Shown here piece after piece: positions 15,089-22,445 of a stretch of DNA of 25,293 bases. The stretch lies in contig CAILBF010000006.1 in the NCBI GenBank assembly GCA_903832395.1, positions 1 to 25,293 on the forward strand, given 5' to 3'. A program made the position numbers and the translations under genes. The stretch is from an uncultured Actinomycetes bacterium. GTDB taxonomy: Bacteria > Actinomycetota > Actinomycetes > Nanopelagicales > Nanopelagicaceae. Numbering within the stretch: position 1 is the stretch's first letter; the number at the start of each line of letters is the position of its first letter. A model generated the notes under the pieces. The model saw only the letters and a list, made by a program, of their open reading frames with translations. It was not told where the DNA came from and did no database searches.

Positions 15089-16645
15089 ATGGCATACGGG
15101 CGTAGTGAGGCTAATTCCCTGGGCTGGCGCAACGTTATTGTTACCAGCGATGAAAAACACATAGGGCACGAGTTCCCTAGTCAGAGCACTCCCCTATTGC
15201 TGATGCACCACTTATCTGATCTACATGTTTGTGATGCACAGTCCCCGACTCGTCCTGAGTATTTAGATCGCTGGGCCGATCCTGATAGTCCTATCCGTGA
15301 AAAAGTTGGAACCATTGGCACTTACCGACCGCATTCAATGTTATCTGCGCATGTTGTTGAAGCCATGATTCAATCGCTCAACACAATTACAACGGGTCCT
15401 TTATCGGGTCATCCAATAAACGGCGCAATCATTACTGGTGATACAACAGATAACGCCCAAACCAATGAGGTGAGTTGGTATTTAGCTTTACTCGATGGTT
15501 TAGATTTTCGCCCAGACTCAGGAGATCACACTAAATATGAAGGTGTGATCGATGACGGTATCGAGCATTACGACACACGCTACTGGCATCCACATGGAAC
15601 TCCTGTCGGCAAAAACGATGACGATGCACGCGCTAAATATGGCTTCCCAGTTGTTCCTAATCTCCTGAACTCATGCCGTGCCCCTTTTAAAGCAACCGGA
15701 CTTAAATTTCCTTGGTATGCCGTGCATGGAAATCACGATGCGCTCTTGCAAGGAACCGTTGCACCCGCTCGGGCTATTAATGCAGAGATGGTCGGCAACA
15801 AGCGATACACCGGGTTACCAACGAAGGTAACCCTTGCCGACGTGCTTGCTAGTTTTCAAGAGATTGGCCCAGCAAGCTATCCGGATGCAGATGATGCACC
15901 TTTCACCACTGTTACTGCCGACCTGGAACGCCGTGCAGTTGAACGCGGTGAATTTGCGGCAATGCACCTCGCTGCTCCTGGTTTACCAAAGGGCCATGGC
16001 TTTACCGCCGAGAATGTCGAAAAGAAACACATGTACTACTCAACGCATATTGGTGGCGTAAAACTAATTGTTATCGATAGCGTCAATCATTTCGGCGGAT
16101 GGCAAGGATCCCTTGATGTCCTGCAGTTTGAGTGGCTTGAAAGCGAGATTGCTACCTCAGATAAACCAATAGTTCTTGCTTCCCACCACCCGTTAAGTAA
16201 AATGTTTAATAGTTACGCACCCGTTGGCCGGCGCGTATGCGTCGAGGAGATTCAATCGATGCTTCTGAAATATCCAACCGTTCTTGCCTGGTTTGCAGGT
16301 CATGAGCATCGCCACCACATTGAGTGGATAGGTCCCAACGAAGAGGTCAATGGCTTTTGGCAGATTGAAACTGCATCGCATGCCGATTGGCCACAACAGT
16401 CACGCACTATCGAAATTGTTCGGGATGCTGCTGGAGATGTTTTCCTTGGTTTAAGTGTTGTAGACCATGCAGGTGGAGCCGACTATGGCGACGCCGCTAA
16501 CCCGTTAGAAATTGCTGCATTGTCGAGGGCGTTGAGTGCCAATATTTGGCAGAAACGACCAGAACTCGGATCGAGCCATGACGTTAACTGGTGGAGCGGT
16601 CGGCCAACTGATCGAAACGTCGTTCTAAAGATTAGGAAACGTTAA
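15089..16645 (+). CDS. Calcineurin-like metallophosphoesterase, PPA1498-type family
   Basis: Two-metal phosphoesterase of 518 residues. The metal-binding blocks appear in order: HLSDLHVCDAQ (Asp44, His46), ITGDTTDNAQ (GD), VHGNHD (GNHD), ASHHPL, and FAGHEHRHH (GHxH). The long inserts and the HLSDLHVCDAQSPTR signature recall the actinobacterial TIGR03767/PPA1498 family, whose substrate is unknown. The ATG at 15089 is preceded at the right distance by TAGGAT; an earlier in-frame start at 15065 lies within mobA and upstream of that promoter. No signal peptide is evident. The stop overlaps the stop of the convergent MgtC-like gene in a TTAA. Confidence 0.88.
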   Translation: MAYGRSEANSLGWRNVIVTSDEKHIGHEFPSQSTPLLLMHHLSDLHVCDAQSPTRPEYLDRWADPDSPIREKVGTIGTYRPHSMLSAHVVEAMIQSLNTITTGPLSGHPINGAIITGDTTDNAQTNEVSWYLALLDGLDFRPDSGDHTKYEGVIDDGIEHYDTRYWHPHGTPVGKNDDDARAKYGFPVVPNLLNSCRAPFKATGLKFPWYAVHGNHDALLQGTVAPARAINAEMVGNKRYTGLPTKVTLADVLASFQEIGPASYPDADDAPFTTVTADLERRAVERGEFAAMHLAAPGLPKGHGFTAENVEKKHMYYSTHIGGVKLIVIDSVNHFGGWQGSLDVLQFEWLESEIATSDKPIVLASHHPLSKMFNSYAPVGRRVCVEEIQSMLLKYPTVLAWFAGHEHRHHIEWIGPNEEVNGFWQIETASHADWPQQSRTIEIVRDAAGDVFLGLSVVDHAGGADYGDAANPLEIAALSRALSANIWQKRPELGSSHDVNWWSGRPTDRNVVLKIRKR

Positions 16646-17097
16646 GAGTCGCGGTTTAAGGATTTTTCAATCACTTGCGTAGAGCGCAAGATAATTAAAA
16701 TAACGAGCGTTAAGCCAGCTCCGACAACTTGAAAACCTAGACCCACAGCCACACCAACGGCGGCAGTTGAAAAGACGGTAGCTGCAGTAGTCACGCCTTG
16801 AATTCCTGATGAGCGTTTGTCGGTAAATATTAAGCCAGCCCCTAGAAAACCAATGCCAGTAATAATGGCGTGAAGGGCACGGGTGGGATCTCCATATTTC
16901 GCTGCAACATCCATAACCGCGCCAATTGCAACTATTGCCGCCGATGCCGATCCAACTAGGGCCATAGTGCGTGGCCCAGCTGATTTGCCTGCGCGATCGC
17001 GTTCCCATCCGATGAGTGAGCCTAAAACTGCGGCAATCATCGCATCAATGATTACGGACAATTGCTGCCAGATACCAATAGCGTGAAGATTAATCAT
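16642..17097 (-). CDS. MgtC/SapB family membrane protein
   Basis: Small polytopic membrane protein of 151 residues with four to five hydrophobic helices. It carries the MgtC signature LGSLIGWERDRAGKSAGPRTMALVG with following GTR-like loop and GIGFLGAGLIF. Family members are tied to growth at low magnesium, membrane potential and acid or phosphate stress; the molecular activity is not settled. It is encoded alone. TACCCT lies 7 nt before the ATG at 17097. Its last codon overlaps the upstream phosphoesterase stop on the other strand, so there is no space for a terminator between them. Confidence 0.92.
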   Translation of the reverse strand: MINLHAIGIWQQLSVIIDAMIAAVLGSLIGWERDRAGKSAGPRTMALVGSASAAIVAIGAVMDVAAKYGDPTRALHAIITGIGFLGAGLIFTDKRSSGIQGVTTAATVFSTAAVGVAVGLGFQVVGAGLTLVILIILRSTQVIEKSLNRDS

Positions 17098-17159
17098 GCG
17101 CCCAAGGGTACTTCTTTTAGCGCGCGAGGGCTACGACATCGCCCTATAGAATTGCCCGC
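17098..17159. promoter_or_regulatory. Divergent leaderless promoters for the MgtC-like and PF13769-like genes
   Basis: On minus, TACCCT (17110-17105) is 7 nt before the ATG at 17097. On plus, TAGAAT (17147-17152) is 7 nt before the ATG at 17160. The hexamers are separate here, unlike the other divergent pairs. No convincing -35 boxes or Shine-Dalgarno sites were seen in the 62 bp. Confidence 0.5.
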
Positions 17160-17456
17160 ATGAGCCAATATCAAATCATGCGTTGGCGCGAAATCCCCTC
17201 TCTGGTGATTGCGCGTGAGGGTGAGACGACAATTAAAGTGATGCTAGCTTCACGTTTTCAAGAGGCGATAGATGAGGCGGCAATGCGCCTAGGAGAAATT
17301 GATGCCGATGCATACACGGCTGGTTGGAATCGTGATCCGTGGGTTGAAGCAAGTGATTCACCCGATGTGCTCGCAACTCGAATTGCAACCGAGTTAGAAA
17401 CCGAATTAAGTATTGAAAAATTAGAACTGCTAATTAAAACTATGGGAGAAAAATAA
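17160..17456 (+). CDS. Small PF13769-like protein (annotated 'virulence factor' family), function unknown
   Basis: The 98-residue soluble protein has the N-terminal pattern YQIMRWREIPSLVIAREG followed by SRFQEAIDEAAM and a central GWNRDPW. This is how I remember the PF13769 family, whose name does not describe a proven role. Its stop overlaps the start of the next gene (TAATG), so it is translationally coupled to the betaine/homocysteine methyltransferase-like enzyme. From memory, homologues in Alphaproteobacteria also sit near one-carbon methyltransferase genes. A helper or small-subunit role in methyl transfer is therefore possible but untested. No membrane segment or cysteine is present. 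Confidence 0.75.
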   Translation: MSQYQIMRWREIPSLVIAREGETTIKVMLASRFQEAIDEAAMRLGEIDADAYTAGWNRDPWVEASDSPDVLATRIATELETELSIEKLELLIKTMGEK

Positions 17457-18334
17457 TGTCAGCAATCTACGAGGCCCTTGAAAAGGCGACACTTGCATCT
17501 GATGGCGCCATGGGAACAATGTTGCAAGATCGTGGATTAACCGATGGTGGTGCTCCAGAGTTATGGAACGTTGAAAAGCCCGAAGAGATTGAGGCCGTGC
17601 TTGAGGCATATGCCGCAGCTGGAGCACGATTTATCACAACGAATACTTTCGGCGGCACGCACGGTCGACTAGCAATGCATGGTCTTGAAGATCGAGTTTT
17701 CGAACTCAACAAAGCTGGCGCAGAGATTGCCCGCAAGGTTGCAGATCGACACCCTGGCTGTTTCGTAATGGGAGACATCGGACCATCTGGCGATTTAATG
17801 GAGCCAATGGGCACCATGACTCTTGAAAGTGGACAAACTCTATTTGCCGAACAAATTCGCGGATTAGTTGCAGGCGGCGTTGATGCAATTCTCATTGAAA
17901 CAATGTCGGATTTAGGAGAAGTTGAAGCTGCAGTTAATGCAGCCAAAGAAGTTGCATCTGGCATGCCAATTATTGCCACGATGAGTTTTGACACAAATCT
18001 GCGCACGATGATGGGTGTGAAGCCAGGTATGGCGGTAACACATTTAGCCGCTCTCGGTGTTCGCATCATTGGTGCTAACTGTGGTCGCGGAACCGACGAG
18101 ATGCAGGTCATCGCGCAAGAGATGGTCAACGCACGTCCAGATGGAGTTTTCATTATTACGCAATCAAATGCGGGCCTACCGAAACTTCAAGGTGATGAGT
18201 TTGTTTACGATGGAACGCCACAAGAGATGGCGAAGTACGCAGTCAAGATGAAGGCAATGGGCGTCAATATTGTTGGCTCTTGCTGTGGATCATCCCCTGC
18301 CCATACTTCAGCTATTGCTAAGGCCCTTGCTTAA
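17456..18334 (+). CDS. Betaine--homocysteine / homocysteine S-methyltransferase-like enzyme
   Basis: Zinc methyltransferase of 292 residues with a single (beta/alpha)8 domain. The start DGAMGTMLQDRG, the NTFGGTHGRLAMH block and the zinc ligands Cys209 (GANCG) and Cys276/Cys277 (GSCCGSS) are as in MetH N-terminal domains and BHMT. There are no folate, cobalamin or reactivation domains, so it is not a full MetH. The NTFGGTxxRLxxH form with WN.xxP.E recalls bacterial betaine-homocysteine methyltransferases (Bmt), which would make methionine and dimethylglycine. S-methylmethionine or another methyl donor remains possible. It is coupled to the small gene before it, and a phosphodiesterase gene follows with no gap. 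Confidence 0.85.
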   Translation: MSAIYEALEKATLASDGAMGTMLQDRGLTDGGAPELWNVEKPEEIEAVLEAYAAAGARFITTNTFGGTHGRLAMHGLEDRVFELNKAGAEIARKVADRHPGCFVMGDIGPSGDLMEPMGTMTLESGQTLFAEQIRGLVAGGVDAILIETMSDLGEVEAAVNAAKEVASGMPIIATMSFDTNLRTMMGVKPGMAVTHLAALGVRIIGANCGRGTDEMQVIAQEMVNARPDGVFIITQSNAGLPKLQGDEFVYDGTPQEMAKYAVKMKAMGVNIVGSCCGSSPAHTSAIAKALA

Positions 18335-19132
18335 ATGAAAAGCAAAATACTGCTCATTGGAATCGATGGACTCAATCTTGCGCAGGCACTTGAGGCTTCA
18401 CCAACGATTACCGCGTTGAAATCGAGCGGTTTTTTCACAACCATAACTATGCCGGCACCAACTTTCTCGGGGCCTGGTTGGTCAACGCTATTGACTGGAT
18501 CTACTCATGAAGAACATGGCGTGAGCGATAACTCTTTTATTGGACATAAGTTGCATCATCGCCCAGATTTACTCTCTCGCGCTTTTTATAACGACCAAAC
18601 TACAACAACTTTTGCCGCCGCTGGTTGGCCCGCTTTAGTTGATCCTGTTGGCCATGGTCCGGTCATTCACGAACGCCGTGAACAACAACTGGCCTTCGTT
18701 CACCGAGTAATTGCACGCGATGGCGAAACTTATGGATATGACGTTATTGATGCCGAAGTTCACGAGGCAGCTATATATGCCATTGAAAACAAGGGCCCTG
18801 ACGTTTCATTTGTTTATTTCTGCGGTGTTGATGAGGCTGGTCATGTTTATGACTCAGTTGGCCCCCAATATAAAGCTGCCATTACAAAAATAGATGCCTA
18901 TGTCGCAAGCATGATTGCCGCAGTTAAGGCTCGGGCATCAGTTAATGAACCCTGGTTAGTAGTTATCACAACCGATCATGGTCATCGCGCCGAAGGCGGT
19001 CATGGTGGAGATACTCCTGCAGAGCGTGCCTCATTTGTTATAGCTCAAGGCTATGGACGCCCTAATCCAACGTGGCCCCAAGAGTTTGGTGCTCACGAAC
19101 TAACACCACTGTTATTGGCAGAGCGGGCTTAA
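18335..19132 (+). CDS. Alkaline-phosphatase-fold type I phosphodiesterase / nucleotide pyrophosphatase-like
   Basis: The 265-residue enzyme has the metal and nucleophile layout of the NPP/alkaline phosphatase fold. Asp11 is in LIGIDGLN, and the nucleophile is probably Thr43 in PTFSGPGWSTLLTG (Ser45 is an alternative). Asp/His are in GVDEAGHVYD, Asp-His in TTDHGH, and a final His in EGGHGGDT. There is no signal peptide, so it is probably cytoplasmic; the substrate is unknown. Its ATG directly follows the methyltransferase stop, and trhO starts 5 nt after its end, so it lies mid-operon. Confidence 0.85.
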   Translation: MKSKILLIGIDGLNLAQALEASPTITALKSSGFFTTITMPAPTFSGPGWSTLLTGSTHEEHGVSDNSFIGHKLHHRPDLLSRAFYNDQTTTTFAAAGWPALVDPVGHGPVIHERREQQLAFVHRVIARDGETYGYDVIDAEVHEAAIYAIENKGPDVSFVYFCGVDEAGHVYDSVGPQYKAAITKIDAYVASMIAAVKARASVNEPWLVVITTDHGHRAEGGHGGDTPAERASFVIAQGYGRPNPTWPQEFGAHELTPLLLAERA

Positions 19133-19137
19133 CGCAA

Positions 19138-20046
19138 ATGAACTTCAATAAGGTAATTCTTTACTATGGATTCGCGCCAATTTCAGATCCAGAGGCCGTT
19201 AAGTTATGGCAGAAAACTTTGTGCGAATCCCTCAATATTAAGGGACGTATTCTCATCTCCCCCCATGGCATTAATGGCACGTTGGGCGGCAACATGGATG
19301 ACGTTAAGAAATACATTAAAAATACGCGCCAATACCCTGGTTTTAAGAAGATTGATTTCAAATGGTCTGAAGGCACGGGCAATGATTTCCCAAAGCTTAA
19401 GATTAAAGTTAAGGACGAGCTCGTAGCCTTTGGCAATCCTGGCGAGATTAAAGTCGATGTCAATGGTGTTATTGGTGGTGGCGTTCATTTACGTCCCGAA
19501 GAGGTCAATGCCTTAGTTGAAGAGCGCGGCGATGACGTGATTTTCTTCGACGGGCGCAATGCTTTTGAAGCTAAAATTGGAAAGTTTAAAGATGCCGTTG
19601 TTCCCGACGTAACAACTTCACATGATTTTGTTAAAGAGATTGAAAGTGGCAAGTACGACCACATGAAGGACAAGCCAATCGTGACTTACTGCACGGGTGG
19701 AATCCGTTGCGAGATTTTGTCGGTTGTCATGAAGAATCGTGGATTTAAAGAGGTTTATCAAGTCAAAGGTGGAATTGTTCGCTATGGAAATGCCTTTGGT
19801 GATGACGGCCTATGGGAAGGCTCGCTCTACACTTTCGATGATCGCTTAACCATTGATTTCAGCGATCACACTAAGTTAATTGGTCAGTGCGCTCACTGCA
19901 ATGGCCCAACTAAAGAGTTTAGAAACTGCCGAAAGGCCGAGTGCCATCAATTAGTTTTGCTGTGTGATGCTTGCTATGACTCGCACCTAGATCGCCCCTG
20001 TAAGCATGATCGCGAAATAAAGCGCAACCGCGAACTTATTGGCTAG
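19138..20046 (+). CDS. trhO: tRNA uridine(34) hydroxylase TrhO (rhodanese-domain, YceA family)
   Basis: Modifies wobble uridine 34 in certain tRNAs (5-hydroxyuridine formation), as known for E. coli TrhO/YceA. The 302 residues comprise an N-terminal acylphosphatase-like part (VILYYGFAPI, LISPHGINGTLGG), a rhodanese domain with active Cys185 in TYCTGGIRCE, and a cysteine-rich tail (CAHCNGP, CRKAECHQLVLLCDACYD). I chose the ATG at 19138, which starts with the family-typical KVILYY; an earlier in-frame start at 19072 overlaps the previous gene. It closes the operon. Its TAG stop and that of the convergent SIS gene share the palindrome CTAG. Confidence 0.95.
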   Translation: MNFNKVILYYGFAPISDPEAVKLWQKTLCESLNIKGRILISPHGINGTLGGNMDDVKKYIKNTRQYPGFKKIDFKWSEGTGNDFPKLKIKVKDELVAFGNPGEIKVDVNGVIGGGVHLRPEEVNALVEERGDDVIFFDGRNAFEAKIGKFKDAVVPDVTTSHDFVKEIESGKYDHMKDKPIVTYCTGGIRCEILSVVMKNRGFKEVYQVKGGIVRYGNAFGDDGLWEGSLYTFDDRLTIDFSDHTKLIGQCAHCNGPTKEFRNCRKAECHQLVLLCDACYDSHLDRPCKHDREIKRNRELIG

Positions 20047-21095
20047 TGAGTCAGCGTGACTTTAGATAAACCCACTGGGGCATCTGGGTCAAAGCCAGAA
20101 GCTACGGCTAACTCAAGTGCAAATCGTTGAAGGACCATGGCATCAACTAACGTTGAAGTAATTTCATCATCACAATTTGATCCTGCCATAACGATGTCAC
20201 TCGCACCTGGATTTCCACCATTTCCAATCCAGAAAATACGGTGTGAGGTTTTACGAATCTTTGTTGTCGCTTCAAGAATTGAATCGGCCGGCATGTGCTT
20301 TGGCGCAACAATAATAACTTGAGTCTCGTCCGTTAGCGCAGAAATTGGGCCGTGCAAATAATCGGCAGTTGAGAGACCTTGAACCGAGATTTTAGATGTC
20401 TCTTGAATCTTAAGTGCGGCTTCGCGGGCATTTGGATAAGCAAAACCACGTCCTAGAATGACAATTTCGTGATTACGGTCAGTAGTACTGACTGCATCTG
20501 AGACTAAGTTGCTCGTTGCGGCAATCCGAGTTGCCTCACTAATGATTTGTGTTGCATTGACGGATTTCCCAGTCCAAGCCGCCACCAGAAGGTAGGAGAT
20601 TAATAACTGGGCGTTATAGGACTTGGTAGCAGCTACGGCTAACTCGGGGCCGGCAAGCAGAGGAAAATGATGGTGGGCAATAGTTGCAAGTGGAGATGTT
20701 GCATCATTTGTAATTGCGATGAGATAACCGTTTGCTTTGCGCGCAGCCGTTGCAAAATGAACAAGATCGGGAGATTGGCCACTTTGGCTAATGGCGATAA
20801 TTAACGTGTTGTCATACTTAAGTTCGGCGTTGTAAATCGTCACTGAGGATGGAGATGTCAGACCAACGGGTAGTCCAATCTGAGTCTCAATCAAATATTT
20901 CAAATAGTGTGCAGCGTTATCGGATGTACCCCGAGCTAAGATCATTACTGCCTGGATTTTCTCCGTAGTCAGAATATCTTTAACGCTTTCAAAGGCTGAC
21001 ATTTCGTCGAGAATTTTGGACAAGACTGCAGGTGTCTCTGCTATCTCCGAAGACATAATTGTGCCTAATTGCTTCATGTTCCTATCTTCCCACAT
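20043..21095 (-). CDS. Double-SIS-domain sugar phosphate protein (GlmS/NagB-II/AgaS-like)
   Basis: The 350-residue protein has two SIS domains. The first has ARGTSDNAAHYLKYL and ISQSGQSPDLV; the second has LGRGFAYPNAREAALKIQE and DYLHGPISAL. The C-terminal PVGLSKVTLT matches the end of amino-sugar isomerase/deaminase proteins. There is no glutaminase domain, so it is not GlmS itself; a glucosamine-6-phosphate deaminase (NagB-II) or AgaS-like role is most likely. It faces a BadF/NAGK-like kinase across a shared promoter. The start at 21095 has TAGTTT 6 nt upstream; the ATG at 21077 has GGGAAG at a usable distance and is an alternative. Confidence 0.88.
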   Translation of the reverse strand: MWEDRNMKQLGTIMSSEIAETPAVLSKILDEMSAFESVKDILTTEKIQAVMILARGTSDNAAHYLKYLIETQIGLPVGLTSPSSVTIYNAELKYDNTLIIAISQSGQSPDLVHFATAARKANGYLIAITNDATSPLATIAHHHFPLLAGPELAVAATKSYNAQLLISYLLVAAWTGKSVNATQIISEATRIAATSNLVSDAVSTTDRNHEIVILGRGFAYPNAREAALKIQETSKISVQGLSTADYLHGPISALTDETQVIIVAPKHMPADSILEATTKIRKTSHRIFWIGNGGNPGASDIVMAGSNCDDEITSTLVDAMVLQRFALELAVASGFDPDAPVGLSKVTLTH

Positions 21096-21118
21096 GAATT
21101 TAAACTATTCTTACGCCT
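21096..21118. promoter_or_regulatory. Divergent leaderless promoters for the SIS and kinase genes
   Basis: In 23 bp, the plus strand has TATTCT (21106-21111) 7 nt before the kinase ATG. The minus strand has TAGTTT (21107-21102) 6 nt before the SIS gene ATG. The hexamers overlap by two bases. Joint control of the two amino-sugar genes follows from this layout but is inference. Confidence 0.55.
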
Positions 21119-22012
21119 ATGGTGCTCAGCGTCGATTTAGGTCAATCAGGCACGCGTATTCGAATGGATAGCACTTCCATCAACTCAACTAGAGGCAAAT
21201 TAGCTGGTGAGTCGACTATTGCAGCTCTTCGCGCCGTATTTGAAACAACTGAAAAAATCTCCTCTGATGTTGTCTCTCTTTCATGCACGGGCTTTAATGG
21301 AATTGTTAGTGATCCTGCACCTTTTGCCGCGCTTTGCCATGAGTTTTTCGGTGCAACAAAAACTGCTGTAATCGATGATGGTCTTGCCGGCTTCATTGGA
21401 GCTTTGCATGGACACAATGGCGTGACGTTAACAATTGGAGGAGGCGTTGTAGCTGTTGGTGGGCGCGATGGAAACTTTGCTCACCGCGATGGACTCGGCA
21501 GCACTTTTGGCGATGAAGGTGGTGGTTTTTGGCTAGGAAAATTAGGTATCACTAACGCTTTAGCTGCACGTCAAGGAAGAAATAACAATCTGGAATTACT
21601 TAAATCCTTTAGCGCCGAAGTTTCTTCTTTCGATGCATTAGAGATAAAGACTGGCTCAGATGCGGCTACCTTAGCGATTCAAAGCGCTAAAACTTTGTTA
21701 GCTGCCGCCGATGCCGGAGTTGAGGCTGCGATAAAGATCCGCGAGGAAGGTGCATACCTGCTGGCTCAAACTGTCATTGCAACATGGATCGGTGCTGGTG
21801 GTTCACATGATGAGGCGCCAGAGCTAGCCATTCAAGGCGGACCTTCTGCCAATGTTAATTACGTTAAGGCAATCCAAAGTTTTATCGTGAAGAGTTTGCC
21901 GAATGCCAAGTTTGTTAGTGCAAGTGGCGATAACTTAGACGGCGCACTTTGGATTTCTGAAAATATGGTAACCGACGCGCCTCCTTTGCTACGGTGGGGC
22001 CATGAAGTTTAA
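21119..22012 (+). CDS. BadF/BadG/N-acetylglucosamine-kinase-family ATPase
   Basis: Sugar kinase-like ASKHA protein of 297 residues. The phosphate-1 loop is LSVDLGQSGTRIR at 3-15; the central part has DDGLAGFIGAL and TIGGGVVAVG, and then GDEGGGFWLGKLG, which is strongly NAGK/BadF-like. The adenosine motif near the end is IQGGPSAN. It is probably an N-acetylglucosamine or related amino-sugar kinase, given the divergent SIS deaminase-like gene. The last 11 nt overlap the start of the next gene on the same strand. Confidence 0.86.
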   Translation: MVLSVDLGQSGTRIRMDSTSINSTRGKLAGESTIAALRAVFETTEKISSDVVSLSCTGFNGIVSDPAPFAALCHEFFGATKTAVIDDGLAGFIGALHGHNGVTLTIGGGVVAVGGRDGNFAHRDGLGSTFGDEGGGFWLGKLGITNALAARQGRNNNLELLKSFSAEVSSFDALEIKTGSDAATLAIQSAKTLLAAADAGVEAAIKIREEGAYLLAQTVIATWIGAGGSHDEAPELAIQGGPSANVNYVKAIQSFIVKSLPNAKFVSASGDNLDGALWISENMVTDAPPLLRWGHEV

Positions 22013-22445
22013 CCAACTGCGGCATTCGAAAGGCTGGATTGTCCTTCTAGCTACACTTCTGGGGGTTAGTTACGGTGGCTACACTTTTGTAAACCGCGCT
22101 GTAACCACACAGGTTTATGTTACGAACTGCGGAATTCTCGATTACAAGCCAACTACTATTATTAAATTTTGCGCCGATGCTGGAGTACTCATTAGCCAAA
22201 TTGAATGGGACGCTTGGGGTGCCAACGGGGCAACTGGAATTGGGGAGTATCAAATCAATGACTGTGCTCCAACGTGCGTTGCCGGAAAACTTCATTATGC
22301 CCACGTAGATATTGTCTTGAGCAAAGAGAAAGTGATCAAAGGCAAAAAGGCTTTGACTTTTATTTCGATTAAGACGAAAGATGGCAAGAATTTACCAACC
22401 AGCAATTCACCCACTGATGCATGGCCAATGGAGCTTGCCGGCTAA
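22002..22445 (+). CDS. Small membrane-anchored exported protein with four cysteines, function unknown
   Basis: The 147-residue protein has an N-terminal Lys/Arg-rich start and one hydrophobic segment (about 12-30), then an exported domain. It has Cys43, Cys57, Cys88 and Cys92 in the pattern TNCG...KFCADAG...DCAPTC, with IEWDAWGANGATGIGEYQ between them; two disulfides are likely. I recall the same C-P-CADG-W-WG-C-P-C layout in many unnamed actinobacterial secreted proteins. There is no lipobox. GGTGGGG before the ATG is a fair Shine-Dalgarno site. The start overlaps the kinase gene by 11 nt, and the stop overlaps the convergent CoA-transferase stop. Confidence 0.8.
   Translation: MKFNQLRHSKGWIVLLATLLGVSYGGYTFVNRAVTTQVYVTNCGILDYKPTTIIKFCADAGVLISQIEWDAWGANGATGIGEYQINDCAPTCVAGKLHYAHVDIVLSKEKVIKGKKALTFISIKTKDGKNLPTSNSPTDAWPMELAG

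Noticed and set aside
15071..15169. Extended start of mobA
   Set aside because: The added residues lie in the divergent gene and precede the normal family start just before the GTP-binding motif.
19072..19137. Extended start of trhO within the phosphodiesterase gene
   Set aside because: The TrhO family begins at about the ATG at 19138, 5 nt after the previous stop.
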